A DNA stretch of 64,000 bases from JBBWZH01 sp035544115 (lineage in GTDB: Bacteria; Actinomycetota; Actinomycetes; Mycobacteriales; CADCTP01): positions 5,022,001-5,086,000 of the forward strand of contig OY970235.1 of the NCBI GenBank assembly GCA_963714145.1, written 5' to 3'. Under the pieces are notes generated by a model. That model did not search any database. It was not told the origin of the DNA and saw nothing but the letters and a program-made list of their open reading frames with translations. Shown piece after piece: positions 52,501 to 59,143 of this stretch. A program made the translations under genes and the position numbers. Each line of letters begins with the position of its first letter. Position 1 is the stretch's first letter.

Positions 52501-53533
52501 CGTGCTCGCGCTGGCCAGCGTGCTCGCGGTCGTCGCGACGAAGAAGCCGAATGCCGCGGCCAAGCCGACGACGGCGGCAACCAGCGGCACGGCCGGGCCG
52601 ACCACTGCGCCGTCCGGCCCGGCCGCCACCCTGCGCGCGCTGCCGGCGGCCGGGAAGCCCGGCGACGTGATGCGGGCGGTGGCCATCGCCCCGAACGGCA
52701 TGCTGGTCGCGGTCGGCGAGAGCACCACCGACCGGGTGCCCCGCGCCTGGCGGTTCACCAAGGGCAGCTGGGTGGCGATCCCGGGGCCGGGCGCCGGCAC
52801 CTCCCAGGAGGGCGCGATGACCGGCCTCGCGGCCGGTCCGTCCGGGTTCGTCGCGGTCGGCTGGTTCGCCCCGCGGTCGGGCGCCGCGCCGACCAAGGGC
52901 GACCGCCACGCCGCCATCTGGACCTCGAACGACGGCGCCAACTGGACCCTGCAGGCCACCCCCAAGCTGGGCGAGCTGACCGACGTCGCGGCCCGGCCCG
53001 GCGGTTTCGTCGCCGCCGGCACCGACTGGGTCACCGACCCGGACTCCGGCGACGGCGCCCTGCTCACCTCCCCGGACGGCCGGCGCTGGACCCGGCTGCG
53101 CACCACCGGCCTGGATGGTCCGGGCCCGACCGCCCTACGGCGGCTGCTGCCGAGCGCTGGCGGCGCGGTCGCGATCGGCGCCCGGCTGGACGGCACCGTC
53201 ACCCGTACCGGCCTGTGGAGTTCGCCCGATCTGACCAGCTGGACCGAGACCGCGACGCTGCCCGGCCCGGGCGCCGCCACCGCCGGCGGCACGGCGCTGG
53301 CCCGACTGGGCAACGGCACGCTGGTCGTGGTCGGCGGGAGCAATGCGCTGGACGGCGCCCCCACCCCGCTGCTCTGGACCGGGTCACCCGGCGCGGTCAA
53401 GTTGCGCACGCTGCGGGCGCCGGCCGGAACGGTGACCGCGCTCATCTCGGCCAACGGTCGGCTGATCGCGATCGGCAGCCACCGGACCCCGACCGGCGAC
53501 CTCCCGTCCGGCTGGACGCTCACCGTGCCCTGA
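49553..53533 (+). CDS. Hsp70 ATPase domain fused to collagen-like region, membrane helix and Asp-box ectodomain
   Basis: Residues 1-350 are an Hsp70/actin-fold nucleotide-binding domain (LGIDVGTTYTAAA; VYDLGGGTFDATVV; VLLVGGSSRIPLI). There is no substrate-binding domain. Residues about 365-885 are Gly-Pro-rich GXY-like repeats with recurring PPGTSPHGTPA units. A membrane helix (IVTITVVVVLALASVLAVVA) lies near 975-998. The last 330 residues contain Asp-box-like turns (WTSNDGANWT, LTSPDGRRWT, WSSPDLTSWT), suggesting an extracellular propeller. Topology is then ATPase inside, propeller outside. It starts 4 nt after the Fn3/SPOR gene. I infer a receptor-like protein coupling an outside ligand to a cytoplasmic ATPase. 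Confidence 0.9.
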   Translation: MTYALGIDVGTTYTAAAIWRSGRAETVPLGDRAHSVPSALFLRPDGALLVGEAANRRGVLEPDRLARGFKRRLGDDAPLLLGDEPMTPAELTGNLIRWVVDKVAEREGGRPAHVTLTCPATWGDYRRGLMTEAAQSAQLADVGLLPEPVAAAIYYAAQERLPVGALVAVYDLGGGTFDATVVAKTATGFDVHGTPGGDETIGGSDFDQYVLDHVAATLRTSWAQQDTSNPVVLAGLAQVRENAVAAKEALSADTEATIPVILPDLTRDVRLTRGEFEAAIRIPVLRTLDTLAHTIAAAGAQPTDLHAVLLVGGSSRIPLISRLLAGELGVRVAVDAHPKYAVCLGAAISAAARLAPTRTADRPTPAFGRPPGPGGPADPGRPGGPSGPGGAGGPGRYSPGGPGGPGAPGGPQPVGVGGPAGPYQPDAAAWAGGPGGPGGPGGPGGSPGPGGPGGPAPIGTGGPGPYRPGGPVGPQLPGTTGPGGPRPADLPGPPGSAGPAGPGGPPGPGGPPGAGAPGTAPHGVPAWPGGPIPPGTSPHGIPAAPGGPGGPVPPGTAPHGTPAAPGGPGGPVPPGTSPHGTPATPGGPAGPGTAPHGIPAGPGGPGGPVPPGTSPQTPGGPAGPGTAPHGIPAGPSGPGGPVPPGSSPHGVPAWTGGPAGPGTPPPAGGWPTPAGGNPAVPGTLPPGALPPGTLPPGTPWPGSAAAAAGTVAPSGTVPTGGPGWPGPGMPGPAAGNPGGPGGPGWQGGPDGPGRQGGPDGPGWQGGSSGPGWQGGAGGPGGPGLPGGPGRPGWSAGPDGPAGPGGLYGPGGPGGPFGPGGPSGPGGPGGPGAYGPGGPSGPGGPGGPGAYGPGGPSGPGGSAGPGGPYGPGGPSGPGGPGGAGVDWRGDQPAERPVLVGVGAAEAGAGMAGIELLAEAPAALDVDPVETGVVRPVDMRLPTVPDLSRPVRMLTDQDQPLTITHTGDPGRGRQAALIVTITVVVVLALASVLAVVATKKPNAAAKPTTAATSGTAGPTTAPSGPAATLRALPAAGKPGDVMRAVAIAPNGMLVAVGESTTDRVPRAWRFTKGSWVAIPGPGAGTSQEGAMTGLAAGPSGFVAVGWFAPRSGAAPTKGDRHAAIWTSNDGANWTLQATPKLGELTDVAARPGGFVAAGTDWVTDPDSGDGALLTSPDGRRWTRLRTTGLDGPGPTALRRLLPSAGGAVAIGARLDGTVTRTGLWSSPDLTSWTETATLPGPGAATAGGTALARLGNGTLVVVGGSNALDGAPTPLLWTGSPGAVKLRTLRAPAGTVTALISANGRLIAIGSHRTPTGDLPSGWTLTVP
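50650..52200. repeat. Collagen-like Gly-Pro-rich coding repeats
   Basis: The segment is built from imperfect GGXCCSGGN-type units encoding GPGGP and PGGP runs, with longer internal duplications around the PPGTSPHGTPA units (51150-51500). It is prone to length change by slippage. Confidence 0.85.
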
Positions 53534-53535
53534 GC

Positions 53536-53680
53536 GGCTCGCCCTGGGCAGCTCAGCCTGAACGGCTCGCCCCGAGCAGCCGGCCTGAGCAGCTCACCCT
53601 GGGCAGCTCGGCCTGAACCGCTCGCCCCGAGCAGCTCGCCCGAGCGGCCGGCCTGAACAGCGGTGAACAGCGGCTGAGCA
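53536..53680. repeat. Intergenic 54-55 bp tandem repeat with three small hairpins
   Basis: Between the Hsp70 and cupin genes a unit containing CCCTGGGCAGCTC and GCTCGCCCCGAGC occurs twice, 54-55 bp apart. Hairpins GCTCG/CGAGC lie at 53565-53577, 53620-53632 and 53634-53645. Shorter GGCCTGAACAGC units continue to about 53680. It may act as a terminator region; nothing else is visible in this 181-bp gap. Confidence 0.6.
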
Positions 53681-53714
53681 GCGGCTATCTTGGCGGCAGC
53701 GACGGGGAGGTGCC

Positions 53715-54116
53715 GTGAAGATCGTTCCAGCGAGCGCGGTGACGGCGGTCGAGGCGGATGAGGCGCGGTTCACCGGCGGCGTCTGGCAGGCCGAGATCCT
53801 GACCCGGGAGCGTCCGGACGGGATGCGCGCGCACCGGTTCGTGTACGCGCCGGGCGCGCGGTCGAGCTGGCACGTGCACACCGGCGAGCAGGCGATCTTC
53901 GTACTGGCCGGCCGCGGCCTGGTGCTCTGGGCCGGCCTGGCCGAGGCCCGGCTGCTGGCGCCGGGCGACTGGATCCACGTCGAGCCCGGCGTCCCGCACT
54001 GGCACGGCGCGGTCCCGGACGACAACTTCGTGCACCTGGCGGTCAGCGCGTCCGGCGAGACCCGGTGGCACGCCCCGGTCAGCCTCGCCGACTACCAGGC
54101 CAGCCTGCCGGGCTGA
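53715..54116 (+). CDS. Cupin-domain protein
   Basis: The 133-residue protein is a single small cupin: SSWHVHTGEQAIFVLAGRGL supplies two His and a Glu, and VEPGVPHWHGAVPDDNFVHL the late His of the second motif, together a metal site. Related proteins are quercetinase-like or carboxymuconolactone-associated cupins of unknown substrate. The GTG start has a GGGGAGG site. It converges with the methyltransferase gene with 4 bp between stops. Confidence 0.9.
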   Translation: MKIVPASAVTAVEADEARFTGGVWQAEILTRERPDGMRAHRFVYAPGARSSWHVHTGEQAIFVLAGRGLVLWAGLAEARLLAPGDWIHVEPGVPHWHGAVPDDNFVHLAVSASGETRWHAPVSLADYQASLPG

Positions 54117-54120
54117 GCTC

Positions 54121-54930
54121 CTATCCCAGCTGCCGGCCGACGGCGGCGTAGGTGGCGGACCGGCCGGGGAACCCGTACAGGGGTTCGCTGTCGTCGGCCG
54201 GATGCCACTCCGGCGTCCAGACGACCCCGGGTTCGACCAGCTCCATGCCGTCGAACAGGGCGGCCACCTCGTCCCGGGAGCGGTGCGCGACGAGGATCCC
54301 GGACTCGTCGAACACCCGGCTGATCGCTGCCGCCACCTCGGGGCGCGGGTCCCAGGTGGTGTGCGAGACGACGAACAGGCTGCCCGGAGCCAGCACCGAC
54401 CGGTACCGCCGCACGATGCCGAGCAGGTCGTCCTCGAGCGGCACGTAGTGCAGCACCGCGACCATCAGCAGCGCCAGCGGCTGCTCGAAGTCCAGCAGCT
54501 TCACGGTCTCCGGCGCGGACAGCACCGCGTCCGGCTGGCGCAGGTCGGCGTGCACGATCGCGGCGTTCGGCTGGCTGGCCAGCAACTGCTGGGTGGTGCC
54601 GACCGCGACCGGGTCACAGTCCACGTAGACCACCCGGCAGTCCGGGTCGAGCCGGTGCGCGGTCTCGTGCACGTTGCCGACGGTGGAGATCCCGGAGCCG
54701 ATATCGAGGAACTGGCGGATGCCCTGCCCCACGCACCAGCGCACCGCCCGGCGCAGGAACGCCCGGTTCGACCGACCGACCAGCGGGGCGTCCGGCAGGA
54801 CCCTGGTCAACGCGTCGAGGGCGGCCCGGTCGGCCGGAAAGTTGTGCGATCCGCCGAGACCGTAGTCGTACATCCGGGCTGCGTTCGGCCGGTCGATGTC
54901 GAGCCCGGCCCAGTGCTGATCGTCCATCAT
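54121..54930 (-). CDS. DUF574-family SAM-dependent methyltransferase
   Basis: The 269-residue protein has the family N-terminus (RPNAARMYDYGLGGSHNFPA), a SAM-binding motif (FLDIGSGISTVGNVHETA), an acidic loop (VVYVDCDPVA) and LLMVAVLHYVPLEDD. This family is greatly expanded in actinomycetes and its substrates are mostly unknown. Two ATG codons occur in tandem at the start (54930 and 54927). Confidence 0.95.
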   Translation of the reverse strand: MMDDQHWAGLDIDRPNAARMYDYGLGGSHNFPADRAALDALTRVLPDAPLVGRSNRAFLRRAVRWCVGQGIRQFLDIGSGISTVGNVHETAHRLDPDCRVVYVDCDPVAVGTTQQLLASQPNAAIVHADLRQPDAVLSAPETVKLLDFEQPLALLMVAVLHYVPLEDDLLGIVRRYRSVLAPGSLFVVSHTTWDPRPEVAAAISRVFDESGILVAHRSRDEVAALFDGMELVEPGVVWTPEWHPADDSEPLYGFPGRSATYAAVGRQLG

Positions 54931-54976
54931 CTACGCCGCAAGACCTCCAATCGGCCTACACCGATTGGTCAGTGTG

Positions 54977-56347
54977 TCAGTTCTGGCTCATCACGGCATC
55001 AGTCTCGACCAGGTCAGGCGCTATCGGCAGCGAGAATCGCAGACTCACCCCGCGCGGCAACGGTTCGGCGCTGACCCGGCCGCCGTGGGTCTCGGCGATC
55101 TGCCGCACGATCGCCAACCCCAGGCCGGATCCGGGCCGCGCGCGTGCGGTCGGCGAACGGTAGAACCGGTCGAACACGAACGGGATGTCGGCCGCCGGGA
55201 TGCCCGGCCCCTCGTCGCTGACCGCCACCTCACCGGCCGCCACCATCACCCGGACCAGGCCGTCCGGCGGGCTCCATTTGATCGCGTTGTCGACCAGGTT
55301 GCCGACCGCCCGCTCCACCGCGTCCGGGTCGGCCCGCACCGGGCTGGCCACCAGCTCCAGCTCGAACCGCACCGCCGGGGTACGGCCGGCGGCCCGGTGC
55401 ACCACCCGCTCGGCGAGCAGGTCCAGCCGGGCGTCCTCGACGTGGGTCTCGCCCTCCCCGTACCGGGCCAGGTCGACGAGGTCGTTGACCAGCCCGGTCA
55501 GCTCGCGAGCCTGCTCGCGGGCGGCCCGCAGCAGGGCCGGTGCCTGCGGGTCGGCGCTGCCGCCCGGCTCGCCGAGCAGCTCCAGATTGGTGGTCAGGCT
55601 GGTCAGCGGCGTGCGCAGCTCGTGCGAGGCGTCCGCGACGAGCCGGCGCTGGGCCTGCACCGAACCGTCCAGCTCGGCCATCATCGTGGCGAACGCGCCG
55701 GCCAGCCGGCCGACCTCGTCCCGGCCGCCGGTGGCCACCCGCGCGGTCAGCTCCTGCGTCGCGGTGACGTGCTCGACCGCCTCGGTGAGCTGTCCGATCG
55801 GCCGCAGCACCCGGGCGGCCGCGAGCCGGGCGGCAACCGCGGCCGCCAGGCCGCCGGCCACGGTGAGCCCGACCAGCAACAGCAGCAGCCGGTTCAGCGT
55901 CCCCGCGGCGTCGCTCCGCGGCCGGGCCACCCGGATCAACAGCTCCTTCAGCCCGGACGTGTAGACCCGGTACCGCTGCCCGAGGTACGACACGTCGGAG
56001 AAGTACGGCCGCTCCCGCCCGGCCAGCACGGCCAGGTCGCGGTTGCTGACCGGGGCGAGCGCGCCGCCGGCGCCGGCGGCGGTCGGATTGTCGACCACCT
56101 GCAGCAGCGTCCCCCCGAGGTCGAACGGCTCGTCCGTGAACCGCTTCGGCGGATCCGGCTGGGAGGCCATCCCCTCCTTGATCTTGCCGAGCGTGTCCGG
56201 CGCCGCGGCGGCCGCCTCCACCAGCGACGCGTCGAGCTGGTCGGCCGCCTTGCTCGCCACCGCCGGGTACAGCACGATCGACACCACGGTCAGCGCCGCG
56301 AACACCACGGCGCCGCCGGCCAGGCCGATCCGGGTGCGCAGGTTCAC
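54977..56347 (-). CDS. Sensor histidine kinase
   Basis: The 456-residue protein has two membrane helices (about 10-30 and 163-185) flanking a 130-residue extracellular sensor, a HAMP region, a HisKA box (VADASHELRTPLTSL; His242) and an HATPase domain (NLVDNAIKWSPPDG, SDEGPGIP, GSGLGLAIVRQI). It is MprB-like in layout. The GTG start overlaps the response regulator stop (GTGA), so the two are stoichiometrically coupled. Confidence 0.95.
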   Translation of the reverse strand: MNLRTRIGLAGGAVVFAALTVVSIVLYPAVASKAADQLDASLVEAAAAAPDTLGKIKEGMASQPDPPKRFTDEPFDLGGTLLQVVDNPTAAGAGGALAPVSNRDLAVLAGRERPYFSDVSYLGQRYRVYTSGLKELLIRVARPRSDAAGTLNRLLLLLVGLTVAGGLAAAVAARLAAARVLRPIGQLTEAVEHVTATQELTARVATGGRDEVGRLAGAFATMMAELDGSVQAQRRLVADASHELRTPLTSLTTNLELLGEPGGSADPQAPALLRAAREQARELTGLVNDLVDLARYGEGETHVEDARLDLLAERVVHRAAGRTPAVRFELELVASPVRADPDAVERAVGNLVDNAIKWSPPDGLVRVMVAAGEVAVSDEGPGIPAADIPFVFDRFYRSPTARARPGSGLGLAIVRQIAETHGGRVSAEPLPRGVSLRFSLPIAPDLVETDAVMSQN

Positions 56348-57036
56348 GGCTCGGCCCGCAGCACGTAGCCCAGCCCGCGGACGGTCTGGATCACCCGCGG
56401 CTCGCCGCCGGCCTCCAGCTTCCCTCGCAGGTAGCTGATGTAGACCCAGAGCGCGTTCGAGCCGGGGCCGAAGTCGTAGCCCCAGACCGATTCGAAGATC
56501 AGCGTCCGGCTCAGCACCCGCCCGGGGTTGCGCAGGAACAGCTCCAGCAGGGCCAGCTCGGTGCGGGTCAGGTCGAGCACCCGGTCGCCGCGGTGGGCCC
56601 GGCAGCCGACCAGGTCCACCTCCAGGTCGGCGAACCGCAGCGTCGGCTCGGCCGCGCCGGTGCGCCGCAGCAGCGCCCGCAGCCGGGCCCGCAGCTCGTC
56701 CAGCGCGAACGGCTTGACCAGGTAGTCGTCGGCGCCGGCGTCCAGGCCGGCGACCCGGTCGGCCACCAGGTCCCGGGCGGTCAGCATCAGGATCGGCGTC
56801 CGGTCGCCGCGGCCGCGCAGCTCGGCGCACACCGCGAGCCCGTTCGGCTCGGGCATCAGCACGTCCAGCACGACCGCCGCGTGCCGGGCCTGGGCGAGCT
56901 GCTCCAGCGCCGCGCGACCGTCGGCCGCCTCCGCCACCTCGAAGCCGTCCCGGCGCAGCGCGTGCGCCAGCGAGCGCCGGACCGCCTTGTCATCGTCGAC
57001 CACCAGCAGCCGCATCGGCCCAGTGTGCAGGCGCAT
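56344..57036 (-). CDS. OmpR-family response regulator
   Basis: The 230-residue protein has a receiver with an intact acidic pocket (LLVVDDDKAVRRS), phospho-acceptor Asp58 (VVLDVLMPEP) and Lys (DDYLVKPF), and a winged-helix effector (LTRTELALLELFLRNPG, NALWVYISYLRGKLE). I chose the ATG at 57036 because GGAGGGAG precedes it; a shorter start is at 57015. It lies downstream of the secreted collagen-like protein gene, separated by a 34-bp palindrome. Confidence 0.95.
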   Translation of the reverse strand: MRLHTGPMRLLVVDDDKAVRRSLAHALRRDGFEVAEAADGRAALEQLAQARHAAVVLDVLMPEPNGLAVCAELRGRGDRTPILMLTARDLVADRVAGLDAGADDYLVKPFALDELRARLRALLRRTGAAEPTLRFADLEVDLVGCRAHRGDRVLDLTRTELALLELFLRNPGRVLSRTLIFESVWGYDFGPGSNALWVYISYLRGKLEAGGEPRVIQTVRGLGYVLRAEP

Positions 57037-57057
57037 CCGGGCTCCCTCCAGGGGCAG

Positions 57058-57091
57058 GCCGCCGGGCCGGCCCGCGGGCCGGCCCGGCGGC
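57058..57091. terminator. 34-bp perfect palindrome between collagen-like gene and two-component genes
   Basis: GCCGCCGGGCCGGCCC, a central GC, and its exact inverse form a perfect 34-bp palindrome 6 nt after the collagen-like gene stop. It could terminate or attenuate transcription into the regulator genes. Confidence 0.6.
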
Positions 57092-57097
57092 AGCGGG

Positions 57098-57952
57098 CTA
57101 GGTCGTGGCCGCGGTCCCGGCCGGAGCCGGCTTGGTGCCCGGCTTGCCGGGCTTGCCCGGGTCCCCAGGCTTGCCCGGGTCCCCCGGCTTGCCCGGCTCC
57201 CCTGGCTTGCCCGGGTCCCCCGGCTTACACGGGTCGCCCGGCTTACCGGGCTTGCCCGGCTTGCCCGGGTCTCCCGGCTTGCCACCCAGCGACTGCTTGA
57301 AGTCGGCGAGCACCTTGGCGAACTGCTTCGCGGTCAGCCCGAGGCTGCGAGCCAGCGCGACGAACGCCGGGTCGTCGACGCGGATGCCGTTCGACTTGCG
57401 GTCGATCCGCTGCACCTCGGCCCAGACCTTGGCGGCCCGAGTCGGCGTGATGTGCAGGCGGATGCTGAGGAACTTCACCGCGGCGGCCGTCACGTCCTCC
57501 GGCGGCTGCCCCGGCTTGGCCTTGGGCTTCAGCTTCGCCCATTCCGCGATCAGGAAGCGCATGACCGCCGTCGCCCGGCTGATGGAGACGCCGAGGCTCT
57601 TGGCGAACACCGCGAGCACCGGCCGGGACAGCAGCGCATCCTCCACCGGGTCGACCGGCGGGTGGGTGCCCAGGTACATCTTGACCGCGACCAGGCCCTT
57701 CTCGATCCGGTCCGCCGACAACCCGAACCGCTTGGCCGCCGCCGCCACGACCGGGTCGATCTTGGGCTCCGGCTTGCATTCCGGTGCCTTGCCGGCGGTC
57801 CACGCCGTGACCTGGTTCGCCACGGCGGCCGGATGGGACCACCCGGCCGCCGGGCGGCTGCTGGCCCCGGCCGCGGTGGCTGACCAGGCGGTGATCGCGG
57901 CAGCGACCACCGCGGCCACAGCGGCGGCGCCGAGCCGTGCTCGACTACGCAT
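57098..57952 (-). CDS. Secreted protein with four helical repeats and collagen-like tail
   Basis: The 284-residue protein has a signal peptide (LGAAAVAAVVAAAITAW) and four related helical units of about 40 residues (VAAAAKRFGLSADRIEKGLV; LAVFAKSLGVSISRATAVM; VKFLSIRLHITPTRAAKV; FVALARSLGLTAKQFAKVL). A collagen-like tail of GKPGDPGKPG triplets follows, with one Cys (PGDPCKPGD). I do not recognise the family. An AAGGAG site precedes the ATG, and a 9-bp hairpin (57970-57993) lies in the leader. Its upstream repeats suggest control by the adjacent two-component system, perhaps as a feedback ligand (inference). Confidence 0.85.
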   Translation of the reverse strand: MRSRARLGAAAVAAVVAAAITAWSATAAGASSRPAAGWSHPAAVANQVTAWTAGKAPECKPEPKIDPVVAAAAKRFGLSADRIEKGLVAVKMYLGTHPPVDPVEDALLSRPVLAVFAKSLGVSISRATAVMRFLIAEWAKLKPKAKPGQPPEDVTAAAVKFLSIRLHITPTRAAKVWAEVQRIDRKSNGIRVDDPAFVALARSLGLTAKQFAKVLADFKQSLGGKPGDPGKPGKPGKPGDPCKPGDPGKPGEPGKPGDPGKPGDPGKPGKPGTKPAPAGTAATT

Positions 57953-58007
57953 GACATCTCCTTCGCGGTGGCGCCGGCCGTGTTGCCGGCGCCCCCGGAG
58001 AAGATCA

Positions 58008-58056
58008 ACCGTAGTTTCCGGCCACCCTCGGCAGACCTTAGAAACTACTTAGAAAC
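58008..58056 (-). promoter_or_regulatory. Candidate promoter with 11-bp direct repeats for OmpR-type binding
   Basis: On the minus strand GTTTCTAAG occurs twice with an 11-bp period (58056-58048 and 58045-58037), directly upstream of where a -35 should lie for the -10-like TACGGT at 58013-58008. This is the usual geometry for OmpR-family activators, and an OmpR regulator is encoded two genes downstream. Confidence 0.55.
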
Positions 58057-58064
58057 CGGACGAA

Positions 58065-59021
58065 TCAGCCGCCGGCGAGGCTTTCCACCACCGGCGCGAG
58101 CGCGTCGATGTCATCGACCATGAAGCAGCTGATGCCGAGCAGCTCGCGCAGTTCGAGGAACTTTTCAGTCAGCCCCGCGAGCGAGCCGATGTAGATGTGC
58201 GGCGAGGCGAGCACATCGTCCGCGCTGATCTCGTAGCCGGAGCGCTGGCGTAGCCGGTCGGCCCGGCGTTCCGCCTCCGGCCGGGCGTTGTCGGTGATCA
58301 GGATCGGCCCACCGCTGGGGTACGTGTTCAGCTCCAGGTCGGCGAACCGGTCGCCGGCGGCGGCCCGCACCCAGCCGATCTTCTCCTCGGTCGCCGCGAC
58401 GGTGATGCTGCGCGGGTCGCTGGCCGGGCTGGTCTGGTCGCCGGGCAGCAGCCGCGGCGCCAGCCCGACGATGTCCGCCTGCTGGCCGGCCAGGGTGAGC
58501 GTGCGCCGGCCACCACCGCCGACGAACAGCGGCGGGTGCGGCCGCTGCACCGGCTTCGGCCCGGCGTCGTAGTCGGTGATCGTGTAGTGCTCGCCGGCGA
58601 ACGAGAACGGCCCGTCGGCGAAGCATCCTTTGAGGACGGTGATCGCCTCGGCCAGCCGCGCGGTCCGGACCGCCGGCCGGTCGAACCGCAGCCCGATCGC
58701 GTCGTACTCCGGCCGGTTCCAACCGGCCCCGATGCCGATCTGCAGCCGGCCCCCGGACAGCACGTCCAGGCTGGCGAAATCCTGCGCCAGCACGGCCGGA
58801 TGCCGCAGGTCCACATTGGACACGAAGGTGCCGATGCGGAGCCGCTCGGTGACCGCGGCGACGGTGGCCAGCACCGGGGCCGGCGCGTGCTGGCCGATCA
58901 GGTGGTCTGGCAGCACCAGCCCGCTGTAGCCGATCGACTCGGCCCGGCGGGCGGTCGCGATCAGCGCCGCGCCATCGACGGCGCCGTCAGCGGCGAGCCC
59001 GAGAAACCGGAAGGGACGCAT
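58065..59021 (-). CDS. Luciferase-like (F420-dependent type) oxidoreductase
   Basis: The 318-residue protein is a luciferase-like monooxygenase-family TIM barrel: GLVLPDHLIGQHAPAPVLAT, RLRIGTFVSNVDLRHPAVLA, FASLDVLSGGRLQIGIGAGW and KPVQRPHPPLFVGGGGRRTL. In actinomycetes these usually use coenzyme F420. The substrate cannot be told from the sequence. Confidence 0.92.
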   Translation of the reverse strand: MRPFRFLGLAADGAVDGAALIATARRAESIGYSGLVLPDHLIGQHAPAPVLATVAAVTERLRIGTFVSNVDLRHPAVLAQDFASLDVLSGGRLQIGIGAGWNRPEYDAIGLRFDRPAVRTARLAEAITVLKGCFADGPFSFAGEHYTITDYDAGPKPVQRPHPPLFVGGGGRRTLTLAGQQADIVGLAPRLLPGDQTSPASDPRSITVAATEEKIGWVRAAAGDRFADLELNTYPSGGPILITDNARPEAERRADRLRQRSGYEISADDVLASPHIYIGSLAGLTEKFLELRELLGISCFMVDDIDALAPVVESLAGG

Positions 59022-59082
59022 GCCGCCATCCTCGCCGATCCGTGCCCCGAGCCCAACCCGGCCGGCCGGCGCCGCTCCGGAC

Positions 59083-59143
59083 GTCAGCCGGCCCGCGCGG
59101 CACCGGGCGCCAGCCGGCCCGCGCGGCTCCGGGCGTCAGCTGG
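59083..59143. repeat. 26-bp tandem repeat at the 3' end of metE
   Basis: Units begin at 59083, 59109 and 59135 (partial), each with CAGCCGGCCCGCGCGG or its start. The third unit contains the metE stop codon. It fills the gap between metE and the oxidoreductase gene. Confidence 0.75.

Noticed and set aside
49553..53533. Annotation as a canonical DnaK chaperone.
   Set aside because: Only the nucleotide-binding domain is present; the substrate-binding domain is replaced by collagen-like, membrane and propeller-like parts.
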